Below, piece by piece: positions 26,430 through 35,440 of a DNA stretch of 53,952 bases. Location: positions 1 to 53,952 of the forward strand of contig CANGZW010000011.1 of the NCBI GenBank assembly GCA_947458405.1, given 5' to 3'. The notes below the pieces were generated by a model. It was not told the origin of the DNA. It saw only the letters and a list, made by a program, of their open reading frames with translations, and made no database searches. Position 1 is the stretch's first letter. Each line of letters opens with the position of its first letter. The DNA is from Leptospiraceae bacterium (GTDB lineage: Bacteria; Spirochaetota; Leptospiria; Leptospirales; Leptospiraceae). Both the position numbers and the translations under genes were made by a program.

Positions 26430-28487
26430 ATGAATACAACAATAAGTCCCGAAAATTACGAAATTTTTTTTGATCGTGAGCTATCTTGGATTAATTTTAA
26501 CCTCAGAGTTCTAGAAGAAGCCCGAAATGAAAATAATCCTGTATTGGAGAGGTTAAAATTTCTTTGTATCAGTGAGTCCAATCTGGATGAATTTTATATG
26601 GTCAGAGTTGCAGGTGTCAGAGAAAGGATTACCTCCGGATTTGAGGAAAAAGGTCTTACTGGACTTTCTAGTGCAGAAATTTTAAAAGAAATTTCTACCA
26701 AAGCGGCCGATTTTATTAAAATTCAATATGATACCTTAAGTAGCATAATTTTGCCCGATTTAGAAAAAAATAATTTTCATATTATTCAAAATACTATTGA
26801 ATTAAAGAAAGATGATATAGCTTTCCTTAAAATTTATTACAAAGAAGAAGTTTCTGATATTTTAACCCCACTTGCCATAGATACATCTCACCCCTTTCCT
26901 CACATTCTAAACAAATCCTTAAATTTAGCCATTACCCTTATGGAAAAAGATGATAAAACCGGAAGAGATTTGTTTGCGATGGTTCAGGTTCCTAGCGTTC
27001 TTCCGAGATTTATTGAACTCCCTAGAGATGGACAAAAAAGAAGATTTTTTCCCCTCGAAAGAATTATTGAACTTCACCTATCCGATCTTTTTTACGGAAT
27101 GCAGGTTAAAGAAATACATGCATTTAAAATTACAAGAGATTCAGATATCTCAATCAGAGAAGACAATGCGGGAGATCTTCTCTCCACTGTAAAAAAAGAA
27201 CTAAAAAATAGAACTTGGGGGGATGCGGTTAGATTAGATCTCTCTAGTAATACACCTATCATAGTTCGTTCTATACTAAAAGAAGCACTAGCCCTCCAGG
27301 ATTATGAAATCATGGAAGTTAATAATATTATTAATTTAACTGATCTTATGTATTTTTATAATCTTAGCGATGCACCCCATTTAAAATTTCCAGTTATCAT
27401 TCCTAAAAATATCATGTCAGAACATGATTTGGATAGAGTTTTCTCTATAATTAGAAAAGGTGATTTATTATTTCATCACCCTTTTGATACATTTCAAGCC
27501 GTAGAAGATTTATTAAAATTTGCCAGCCTGGATCCGAAAGTACTGGCAATTAAAATGACTCTGTATCGCACTTCTGGTGATTCACCCATAATACAATATT
27601 TAAAACAAGCGGCTGAAAATGGTAAACAGGTGACAGTTTTAGTGGAGCTAAAAGCAAGATTTGATGAAGAAAGAAATATTATGTGGGCACAAAGATTAGA
27701 AGATTCTGGTGTGCATGTGGTTTATGGTGTAGTTGGTATGAAAGTACATTGTAAAATGCTTTTAATTGTAAGACGTGAAACAGATAAGCTCAGACGATAT
27801 GTGCACTTAAGCACTGGAAATTATAATTCAGCAACTGCAAAATTTTATACAGACCTATCCCTATTTACCAAGAATGAAGATATTACTGATGAAGTTTCAA
27901 GTCTATTCAATGTTATGACTAGTTTTGCGAAAATGCCTAAATTTAAGACCTTATCAGTTGCTCCACTTTATCTCAGGGATGATGTTATTACTTTTATTCT
28001 CAGAGAGTCAGAAATTGCCAAAAAAGGAGAGAAAGGATATATTTTCATGAAAATGAATTCTTTAGTAGATCCTGATGTAGTACTAGCGTTATACGAAGCG
28101 AGCTGTGCTGGGGTAAAGGTTGATCTGGTTATAAGAGGAATATGTTGTTTAAGGCCTGGAGTAAAGGGATTATCTGAGAATATAACTGTCAGATCAATTG
28201 TTGGAAGATACCTTGAACATTCAAGAATTTATATGTATTACAATAGAGGGCATAATAATTTATATTTGGCATCTGCGGATTGTATGCCCAGGAATTTTTA
28301 TAAGAGAATTGAAGTCATGTTTCCAATTACAGATTCAAATAACAAGAAGAGAATATTTAAAATCATTGAGTTAATTTTGAAAGATAATATTAAAGCAAGA
28401 TTATTGGGAAGTGATGGTATATATACAAAAGTTGTACCTGATTCTGATTTGCCTATAGACTCTCAAATTGAATTACAAAAAATTTAA
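26430..28487 (+). CDS. ppk: polyphosphate kinase 1
   Basis: About 685 residues. I prefer the ATG at 26430, because GAGG lies five bases upstream; ATG 26403 in the same frame adds nine residues but lacks a Shine-Dalgarno. PPK1 polymerises the gamma-phosphate of ATP into polyphosphate. Visible are FFDRELSWINFN, ESNLDEFYMVRVAG, the first phospholipase-D-like segment GVVGMKVHCKMLLI with the phosphorylated His, and HLSTGNYNSATAKFYTD. The second His is in LEHSRIYMYYNRG. Divergent from fliD with a gap of about 85 bases. Followed by the 7TM kinase 10 bases later. Confidence 0.95.
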   Translation: MNTTISPENYEIFFDRELSWINFNLRVLEEARNENNPVLERLKFLCISESNLDEFYMVRVAGVRERITSGFEEKGLTGLSSAEILKEISTKAADFIKIQYDTLSSIILPDLEKNNFHIIQNTIELKKDDIAFLKIYYKEEVSDILTPLAIDTSHPFPHILNKSLNLAITLMEKDDKTGRDLFAMVQVPSVLPRFIELPRDGQKRRFFPLERIIELHLSDLFYGMQVKEIHAFKITRDSDISIREDNAGDLLSTVKKELKNRTWGDAVRLDLSSNTPIIVRSILKEALALQDYEIMEVNNIINLTDLMYFYNLSDAPHLKFPVIIPKNIMSEHDLDRVFSIIRKGDLLFHHPFDTFQAVEDLLKFASLDPKVLAIKMTLYRTSGDSPIIQYLKQAAENGKQVTVLVELKARFDEERNIMWAQRLEDSGVHVVYGVVGMKVHCKMLLIVRRETDKLRRYVHLSTGNYNSATAKFYTDLSLFTKNEDITDEVSSLFNVMTSFAKMPKFKTLSVAPLYLRDDVITFILRESEIAKKGEKGYIFMKMNSLVDPDVVLALYEASCAGVKVDLVIRGICCLRPGVKGLSENITVRSIVGRYLEHSRIYMYYNRGHNNLYLASADCMPRNFYKRIEVMFPITDSNNKKRIFKIIELILKDNIKARLLGSDGIYTKVVPDSDLPIDSQIELQKI

Positions 28488-28497
28488 GGAAATATTT

Positions 28498-30396
28498 TTG
28501 AAAACATTAATTAATCTAAATCGAGTATATTTATTTATTATAATGTTATTTTTTTCAATCTCTATGTTTTCGGAAGATTGTGGTACTACTATTGATCCAG
28601 AAGATAGTGTAAAATCTTTGAAAGGAGCATGGTTATTTCAAAAAGGGGATAATCCGGAATGGAAAGATTTAGTGTACTTCGATTCTGGTTGGATGAGAAA
28701 GTCTTTTCCTGAAAGAGCTAAAGATAAAACTGCCAAAATTATTGGGTATCACTGGTATAGATGTCATATTATTCTGCCTGAAAAACAAGAAGGATATAGT
28801 TCTATTGCTATAAATTTAGGTAAACTTAGAGATGCTGATGAGGTATTTTTTAATGGAACTCTTATTGGATCTACTGGAAAATTTTCACCTCTTTCACCGG
28901 ATACAGACAAATATAGAACTTATTCTATTCCGGATTCAATAATAAAAGAAGGCGATAATGTAATTGCTGTAAGATTATTTTCTTCTACAAATTACTTAGG
29001 AATCTCTATGGTTCCAGAAATAGGGCCTGAATTAAAAGTAATGGAAAGGTACGCAAAAAGTCAGTTATTTATGGTAATAACAGGGGCTCTATTTATTGTA
29101 ATGGGATTATTTTTTGTTGTAGGAAGTATTGTTCGAAATAATAATAAAAGTAATCTTTATTTTTCTATCTTCTCTATACTAATAGGGTATTACACACTAT
29201 TAAGAACTAATTATAGATACATTTTTTTTGATGATTTTTCTACCTCTTACCAAGTAGAATTAGTTGTACTATGTACTATGCCAATTGTATTTTTAAACTT
29301 TTTTACAGAATTTATGAATATTAAAAGAAATAAATATAATTATTTTTATGATATCTTTATGATTTTATTTATTACTTATATTATTTTTAGTCCTAAAACA
29401 GTTGAAAAATGGATATTCGTGATAGACTTAAATGCAAAATTACTAATTGTACCTTCTATTTATATTTTATATAAAGTTAAGGTTTTGTTTAAAGAAAATA
29501 AAAGAAGACTTCGTTATATACTCTTAGGATTTATTGGATTAGCTCCAACTGTTTTTATTGATTCGCTGAGAGCATTGGATGTAATTAATTATCCTCAGAC
29601 CGTACATTTTGGTTTTATTGTTTTTTTGATCAGTATTTCAATTCAATTATCTGAAGAAATGGTTGAGAATTACAAAAACTATATAAAACAGGAAACAGAT
29701 CTTTTAAATATGGAAAAAATGAAGACAAGATTTCTCTTTAACATCTCAAGTGAATTTAAAACATATTTAGACAATGCTAGAATTCTTTGTAGAGAACTGA
29801 TGGTCGAACAACTTAATGAAAAAGAAATAAGTGAGAGATTAATAAAATTAGAGTCCTTGAGTGGATTAACTAAATCCATAATTGATGATGCAATTCGACT
29901 TCATTCAGTTGAATCGGGTACTTATGAAATTTACACAGAACGATTTTCTCTGAGAGAAATTATTTCTGAGACTTTAAATATAATTGAGACTCGTCATAAC
30001 CAAAAGAGAGAAAAAATTAATCTTCAATTTTTAACTGGTGATTTAGAAATTCAACATAACAAGGAATTAATTTTTTTAATAATATATCATAACTTAGAAA
30101 ATATTTTTCTATATACACCAATTGATACTGATGTATTTATTTTGGTAGACGTACTTGGTAAAAACTTTCAAATTTCATTTAAAGATTTGGGGCCCGGTAT
30201 AACCCAGGAAGATCAACTTAATATTCCACAAAAATTTGTAAGGGGTCCAAAATTAGCCATTAAAAATGTACATGGAACAGGGGTAGGGCTTACACTTATA
30301 AAAACAATTTCAGAGAGCCTGGGTGGTAGTTTTAAACTATTAAGTTCAACTGAATCCGGTACTACAATCGAAGTTGTACTACCTATATTTTACTAA
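28498..30396 (+). CDS. 7TMR-DISM sensor with histidine-kinase-like domain lacking the phospho-His
   Basis: About 632 residues from TTG 28498, preceded by AAGGA at good spacing; ATG 28468 would overlap ppk by 20 bases and place extra charged residues before the signal peptide. Order: signal peptide to about 28; extracellular jelly-roll domain (LRDADEVFFNGTLIGSTG) like sugar-binding domains; seven transmembrane helices about 185-385; linker helix; kinase-like region. Where kinases read F-x2-x-SHELRTPL, this protein reads FLFNISSEFKTYL, so the His is Ser418. The ATP-binding part is kept: NLENI (N box), DLGPGI (G1) and HGTGVGLTLI (G2). It probably signals without autophosphorylation on this His. 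Convergent with aroE (4-base overlap). Confidence 0.85.
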   Translation: MKTLINLNRVYLFIIMLFFSISMFSEDCGTTIDPEDSVKSLKGAWLFQKGDNPEWKDLVYFDSGWMRKSFPERAKDKTAKIIGYHWYRCHIILPEKQEGYSSIAINLGKLRDADEVFFNGTLIGSTGKFSPLSPDTDKYRTYSIPDSIIKEGDNVIAVRLFSSTNYLGISMVPEIGPELKVMERYAKSQLFMVITGALFIVMGLFFVVGSIVRNNNKSNLYFSIFSILIGYYTLLRTNYRYIFFDDFSTSYQVELVVLCTMPIVFLNFFTEFMNIKRNKYNYFYDIFMILFITYIIFSPKTVEKWIFVIDLNAKLLIVPSIYILYKVKVLFKENKRRLRYILLGFIGLAPTVFIDSLRALDVINYPQTVHFGFIVFLISISIQLSEEMVENYKNYIKQETDLLNMEKMKTRFLFNISSEFKTYLDNARILCRELMVEQLNEKEISERLIKLESLSGLTKSIIDDAIRLHSVESGTYEIYTERFSLREIISETLNIIETRHNQKREKINLQFLTGDLEIQHNKELIFLIIYHNLENIFLYTPIDTDVFILVDVLGKNFQISFKDLGPGITQEDQLNIPQKFVRGPKLAIKNVHGTGVGLTLIKTISESLGGSFKLLSSTESGTTIEVVLPIFY

Positions 30397-31274
30397 TTTA
30401 GCTTAGCTTCAAGTAACTTTCGAACTTGATTTATATGTTTAGAGGCTGGGGTTATACCACTAAATAACTTAAATTGTTCCATTGCTTGGTATAGTAACAT
30501 CTCATAACCGGGTATTATTTTTGCACCAGCTTTAATACCTGATAAAACCATAGGTGTTTTGGTTGGGTTGTACACTATATCAAAAATTAATTGAGTTTTA
30601 GAAAAAAAGTCTTCGGGTAAGATTGGAAGATCATTTATACCTTTCATCCCCACGGGAGTAGTGTTAATGATCAAATAAAATCTCTTTTTTTGTTTAATAA
30701 CTTCCTCAATAGATAAATATTCGGAAGATAAAGGCTTAACTAAATTTAATGAATTTACTATTTGTTTCCCTTTTTCTTCGTTTCTAGCACCAATCACTAT
30801 TTTATTAATAAAACCAGACTTTAGAAGTGCATAGGAAATTCCCCTTGCACTCCCACCACTGCCTAAAATTAAAACATCCTTTGTGATACTTAAAAAATTC
30901 TTTTTGGCTTCTAAAATTGCTTTAATTGCACCAATTCCATCAGTATTGTGAGATTGAATGATTCCTTCTATGTTAACAATCAGAGTATTTGCCGACTCCA
31001 TAGCTTTTCCAGTCTCATCACACTCATCTGATATTGTGTATGCCCATTCCTTATGTGGGATGGTTACACTTAATCCATAAATTTTTATTAGTCTCTTTTC
31101 TTTAAAAAGAGTAAATTTATCAGGATGCTCCTTTTCAAAGACCAAATAAATAGAATTTTGTTTATATTCTGAAAATAAGGTATTATGAATTAGTGGAGAA
31201 AGCGTATGAGATAAAGGATAGCCTAATATCCCATAAAATTTCGTTTCTTTGTCTATATTAGGATATTGTGCCAA
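30393..31274 (-). CDS. aroE: shikimate dehydrogenase
   Basis: 293 residues. Reduces 3-dehydroshikimate with NADPH in aromatic amino acid synthesis. Substrate-site motif GYPLSHTLSPLIHN near 18-31, VTIPHKEWA with the catalytic Lys, SANTL and HNTDGIGA with the catalytic Asp, and nucleotide-binding GSGGSARGISYAL near 138. It follows the aminotransferase gene by 9 bases, an amino-acid synthesis pair. Confidence 0.95.
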   Translation of the reverse strand: MAQYPNIDKETKFYGILGYPLSHTLSPLIHNTLFSEYKQNSIYLVFEKEHPDKFTLFKEKRLIKIYGLSVTIPHKEWAYTISDECDETGKAMESANTLIVNIEGIIQSHNTDGIGAIKAILEAKKNFLSITKDVLILGSGGSARGISYALLKSGFINKIVIGARNEEKGKQIVNSLNLVKPLSSEYLSIEEVIKQKKRFYLIINTTPVGMKGINDLPILPEDFFSKTQLIFDIVYNPTKTPMVLSGIKAGAKIIPGYEMLLYQAMEQFKLFSGITPASKHINQVRKLLEAKLN

Positions 31275-31283
31275 AGATAAACC

Positions 31284-32501
31284 TTACTTTAAATCTGCTA
31301 CCATCTTTGCAATTCTCTCTACGCCTTTATCGATTGCAGACTGAGATAATGCATATGATAATCTCAATGCATTATCATCCCCAAAAGCAATTCCGGGAAC
31401 TGCCGCAACTTCATATTTTTCAAGTAAATAATCACAAAATATCTTACTTTTAGGAAGAGACTCTTTTCCTATTGTCAGGGCTTTAAATTTATCCCAATTA
31501 TAAATTTCATTAATATATGGAAATACATAAAAAGCACCCTGAGGCATATTACATTCAAAACCTGGAATATTACGAAGGGAGTTTACAATTTTTTTCCTTC
31601 TATCATCAAATGCTTTAACCATTTGAGTGATACACTCCTGATTACCTTTTAGAGCTTCCTCTGCCGCAGCCTGAGCAATTGATGTTGCATTTGATGTTGA
31701 CTGCCCCTGCATTGTATCCATATTCTTAATAATTTCAGGATTCCCGGCTCCATAGCCTATCCTCCACCCCGTCATAGAATATGCCTTGGAAACTCCATTT
31801 ACAATAAATGTTTTTTCTTTCAATTCTGGACTTAGCATAGCTGGATTGAAAAATTCCAATCCATCATAGATGATTTTTTCATAGATGTCATCTGACATGA
31901 TTATTAATTTTTGATTTATAAGGACATTACAAATAGCTTCAATATCCTTTTTAGTATAAGCCGCACCTGTTGGATTGGATGGAGAATTAAAAATAAATAC
32001 TTTTGTTTTCGGAGTTATGTGGGATTTTAAATCTTCTGGAGTTATTTGAAAATTATTTTTAGGAGAAGTTTGAACCAAAATTGGAGTACCTTCCGCTAAT
32101 CTTACGATATCTGCATAACTTACCCAATAGGGAGCAGGAATAATTACCTCATCCCCAGGATTTAGTGTAGCCATAAAGAAATTATAAATAACTTGCTTAC
32201 CGCCTACTCCAACAATTATATTCTTCCTATCATAAGTTAAATGATTATCTCTTTTAAATTTTTCAATAATTGCATCCCTAAGAGACACTGTACCACTAAC
32301 AGGTGTGTATTTCGTTTGTCCCTTTTGCATAGCTACTATTGCCGCATTTTTAATATGCTCTGGTGTATCAAAATCGGGTTCACCTGCACCAAAACCAACT
32401 ACATCTTTCCCCTCTGCTTTTAAAGCATTAGCTCTAGCAGTGATTGCTAAAGTTGGTGAAGGCTCAACTACATCTAATCTTTTTGCCTGAAGGAACATCA
32501 T
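31284..32501 (-). CDS. aspC: aspartate aminotransferase (class I, type Ib)
   Basis: 405 residues. PLP-dependent transaminase. GAGEPDFDTPEHIK and KYTPVSGTVSLRDAI are typical of the thermophile-type (Ib) AspAT. FNSPSNPTGAAY and SDDIYEKI precede the PLP-lysine motif NGVSKAYSMTGWRIGYG. Two consecutive ATG codons; the second (32498) is better spaced from AAGGAG. It could also accept prephenate, as some Ib enzymes do, which would fit its place next to aroE; that is inference. Confidence 0.92.
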   Translation of the reverse strand: MMFLQAKRLDVVEPSPTLAITARANALKAEGKDVVGFGAGEPDFDTPEHIKNAAIVAMQKGQTKYTPVSGTVSLRDAIIEKFKRDNHLTYDRKNIIVGVGGKQVIYNFFMATLNPGDEVIIPAPYWVSYADIVRLAEGTPILVQTSPKNNFQITPEDLKSHITPKTKVFIFNSPSNPTGAAYTKKDIEAICNVLINQKLIIMSDDIYEKIIYDGLEFFNPAMLSPELKEKTFIVNGVSKAYSMTGWRIGYGAGNPEIIKNMDTMQGQSTSNATSIAQAAAEEALKGNQECITQMVKAFDDRRKKIVNSLRNIPGFECNMPQGAFYVFPYINEIYNWDKFKALTIGKESLPKSKIFCDYLLEKYEVAAVPGIAFGDDNALRLSYALSQSAIDKGVERIAKMVADLK

Positions 32502-32509
32502 TAACTCCT

Positions 32510-34216
32510 TTAAACTACACCCACAGGTTCTGGGACTGTAAATAATTCTTTAAATTGATCATAAGTATATATCTCATATTCATAACCCTGCTCTGTAAGA
32601 AAGAGCTGTCTATTTTGACCAAATCTCTCTTCGCTCGTGTCACGTGAAATTAATGAATAGAATATTGCTGTGTTGTCGTTCTTTTTAGGTCTAAGTATCC
32701 TACCCAATCTTTGAGCTTCTTCTTGTCTAGATCCAAAAGTACCAGAAACTTGTATTGCAATATTAGCATCCGGCAAATCTATAGAAAAGTTAGCAACCTT
32801 ACTTACCACTAATGATTTGATTTTACCATTTCTAAATGCACTGTATAATTCTTGTCTTTCACTTAATTGGGTTTTTCCTGTAATGAGAGGAATTTTAAAA
32901 TGCTCAGAAATCATTTCTAATTGATTGATATACTGACCTATCACTAATATATTTGAATTCTTGTGTTTATTCAAAATCATATCAATTGCTCTGATTTTTT
33001 CAGGATTTTCGGATGCTAACCTGAATTTTTCCCTATCATCTGAAATTGAATATTTTAATCGTAATTCTTCATCCATTCCAACTCGAATTTCAACACACTT
33101 TGCTTCCGCAATCCAAGACTTACTTTCTAGTTCTTTCCAGGGGACGTCATACTTCTTCGGCCCAATTAAGCTAAATACATCTTCCTCTAAACCATCTTCT
33201 CTCACAAGAGTAGCAGTTAAACCAAGTCTTCTCTTTGCTTGTAGCTCTGATGTCATACGAAATACAGGTGCGGGTAATAGGTGAACTTCATCATATACAA
33301 TCAGTCCCCAATTATTTGCACTAAAAATATGAAAGTGAGTAAAATCCGAACCTTTTTTCTTCCTATGAGTAAGTATATTATAAGTGGCAATAGTTACAGG
33401 TTTAATTTCTTTTGTTTCCCCTGAGTATTCACCGATATCACTCTCAGGAATATCTGTCTTATCCAAAATTTCATTTTTCCACTGACGAATGGATAATGTA
33501 TTAGTTACAAGTATTAGTGTTTCTGCACCAATAAGTTGCATTACACCCATTCCGACAATTGTCTTACCTGCACCACAAGGCAATACAACTACTCCAGAAC
33601 CACCTTCATTTCGTCCACCTGCATGAAATACATCTATGGATGCTCTTTGATAATCTCGCATTCCAAACTTTTTACCTTCTTTGGTCGTAGGACGAAGATT
33701 AAATCCATATTTATTTCCTTCATCGTAACCAGCTAAATCTTCAACTGGAAAACCTATTTTGATGAGTGCCTGTTTTATGTGACCCCTATACTCTTTTTTA
33801 ACAAGTATCTTTTCGGTGCTCAACCTTTGTTGAATAAAAGGTTGAATACTGCGGTGTGCAGAAATTTCTTGAATAAATCCTTTTTCATTGGAGATTATTG
33901 CTAACTCTCCATCTTCTTCCATGACGAGCTTTACTTTTCCATAACGGGAAATTTGCTCTCTGATCTCATTGATAACATTCTTTGGAATTGAATATCTGGC
34001 ATATTTCTCCAAACTATCCACGATTTCATCAGATGTTAACTTACTTGAGGCGGCATTCCACAAAGATAAAGGTGAAATTCTATATGTATGTAAATATTCA
34101 GGACTTTTTTCTAGTTCAGCGAATCTAGAGATATGAGTTCTACATTCCTCAAACTCGGGATTGTCTACCTCGAGAAGAAGTGTTTTGTCACTTTGGATAA
34201 TCAAAGGCTTGCTCAT
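32510..34216 (-). CDS. XPB/Rad25-type DNA helicase
   Basis: 568 residues of superfamily 2. After an N-terminal domain that ends with a DNA-binding-like stretch, Walker A is VVLPCGAGKTIVGMG near 208-222, the DEVH box near 305 is followed by RLGLTATLVREDG, and the C-terminal helicase lobe has RLGRILRPKK. The RED motif (VREDG) next to motif III and the GPKKYDVPWKELES stretch are diagnostic of XPB, an archaeal and eukaryotic repair or transcription helicase also found in some bacteria, including spirochaetes. A GGAG Shine-Dalgarno is present. It is followed 8 bases later by the aminotransferase. Confidence 0.93.
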   Translation of the reverse strand: MSKPLIIQSDKTLLLEVDNPEFEECRTHISRFAELEKSPEYLHTYRISPLSLWNAASSKLTSDEIVDSLEKYARYSIPKNVINEIREQISRYGKVKLVMEEDGELAIISNEKGFIQEISAHRSIQPFIQQRLSTEKILVKKEYRGHIKQALIKIGFPVEDLAGYDEGNKYGFNLRPTTKEGKKFGMRDYQRASIDVFHAGGRNEGGSGVVVLPCGAGKTIVGMGVMQLIGAETLILVTNTLSIRQWKNEILDKTDIPESDIGEYSGETKEIKPVTIATYNILTHRKKKGSDFTHFHIFSANNWGLIVYDEVHLLPAPVFRMTSELQAKRRLGLTATLVREDGLEEDVFSLIGPKKYDVPWKELESKSWIAEAKCVEIRVGMDEELRLKYSISDDREKFRLASENPEKIRAIDMILNKHKNSNILVIGQYINQLEMISEHFKIPLITGKTQLSERQELYSAFRNGKIKSLVVSKVANFSIDLPDANIAIQVSGTFGSRQEEAQRLGRILRPKKNDNTAIFYSLISRDTSEERFGQNRQLFLTEQGYEYEIYTYDQFKELFTVPEPVGVV

Positions 34217-34301
34217 AATTGTTTTCTCCTGTTAACTCCCTCAAGCCTTTAAAAGAAGGGTATTCTGTCAACCTTTATTATGATTATAGCAAAAAACCAC
34301 T

Positions 34302-35363
34302 CTATTTGGATTTAATTTTGGATGTAGTACGGGATTTCTCAGCCTCAAAAACGGATAGGGTGTCACGTTTTTTTGAATCTAACCAGTCTTCATCCTCTGC
34401 GGTAGCTATCGATTTCTTAAAAAAATCATCAGCTTTTGTAAAATCTCCTTTATACCAAAAATATACCCCTAAATTCCAGAGAGCACTTGAGGAGGAACCA
34501 CCCGACAATTGAAGTGCCTGTTCCCAGTCTTTTTTGGCTAAATCTATATTTGGTTTTTCTGTATCCAACCATTTATTTCCAGATGAAATTAACTTAACAA
34601 TTTCTTTTTTGAATTTTGACTCTCTGATTCCACTATCATCTTTTAAGAGGGAAACCTCTATTTCCTCCATAACTGGGGATAATTTTTCAACAATCTCTTC
34701 CCCCGCCAAATTTAAAGCTTCATTGAGAGCTTCTAATGCGGAGGGACAATCAAAATTAGGACTTGAGGAAGTTTTCTTTAAAATTGCAGGCTCTGTATTG
34801 GTGTATTCTAAATTTCGTCCTGACTCCAAGTGAATCATTCTAGCCTTAACAAAAACTGTGTAGGTCAACTCTTTTGTATATTCAGGGTAACGCTTCTGAA
34901 CATAACGCAAACAGCGTCCCATATTATCCATTTGTTGGCACTCTTGCCTTACAATAAAATTGGTATATTTCTTACATTCATAAATAGGATCCTGAGGAAT
35001 TTCAATGTACAGTAAAATATCAATAGGAAGGTCTTTAGTAAAATCCTTACTGACTCCCATCATTTGGGAAAAGGCAATTTCTTTTAATCTAACTTCCCTA
35101 CTACCTATATCAATAATTTTAAAATATCTCTTTTCGATAAATTTATTTACAACTGATCCCTGTATTAATTTTTTCCAATCAAATCCAGAGTTATATGAAA
35201 AATCTTCTGACTTATTTATTGATAATCCTAGATTTCTTCCGTTGCCCATCGAATCTTCGAACCCTTGTGGAAAACTTTTCACGATTGGAATTTTTACAAT
35301 TGTACTACAGTTTATAGTTAAAATTAAATATAAAAAAATATTCCTAATTGAAAATCTTAGCAT
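34302..35363 (-). CDS. probable lipoprotein with C-terminal TPR repeat, function unknown
   Basis: 353 residues. The N-terminus MLRFSIRNIFLYLILTINCS has a basic start, hydrophobic core and a lipobox-like TINC, so lipidation at Cys19 is likely. The middle part (IDILLYIEIPQDP, YTVFVKARMIHLESGRNL) recalls the alternating strand pattern of CsgG- or LpoB-like outer-membrane lipoproteins and contains five Cys. The C-terminus has one or two TPR units (ALWNLGVYFWYKGDFTKADDFF). It is 85 bases upstream of the XPB gene. No confident family. Confidence 0.65.
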   Translation of the reverse strand: MLRFSIRNIFLYLILTINCSTIVKIPIVKSFPQGFEDSMGNGRNLGLSINKSEDFSYNSGFDWKKLIQGSVVNKFIEKRYFKIIDIGSREVRLKEIAFSQMMGVSKDFTKDLPIDILLYIEIPQDPIYECKKYTNFIVRQECQQMDNMGRCLRYVQKRYPEYTKELTYTVFVKARMIHLESGRNLEYTNTEPAILKKTSSSPNFDCPSALEALNEALNLAGEEIVEKLSPVMEEIEVSLLKDDSGIRESKFKKEIVKLISSGNKWLDTEKPNIDLAKKDWEQALQLSGGSSSSALWNLGVYFWYKGDFTKADDFFKKSIATAEDEDWLDSKKRDTLSVFEAEKSRTTSKIKSK

Positions 35364-35398
35364 TTCTATTTTTATTTTTTTATTTAAGAATAATATTG

Positions 35399-35440
35399 TA
35401 ATTAATTTATATAATAATATATACTAATATAAATTAATTA
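35399..35440. terminator. perfect 14-base AT-only inverted repeat at the end of the SpoIIE gene
   Basis: TAATTAATTTATAT (35399-35412) is the exact reverse complement of 35427-35440, with a 14-base loop. It overlaps the stop codon of the SpoIIE-type gene (35434-35436). No T run follows on the minus strand and the stem has no GC pair, so it may be a weak terminator, an mRNA 3' end, or a DNA element. The 70-base gap around it is nearly pure A+T. Confidence 0.4.

Noticed and set aside
34219-34512. Plus-strand open frame of 97 codons near the XPB gene
   Set aside because: Mostly antisense to the TPR lipoprotein gene, low-complexity Ser/Lys content and no family pattern; a shadow frame.
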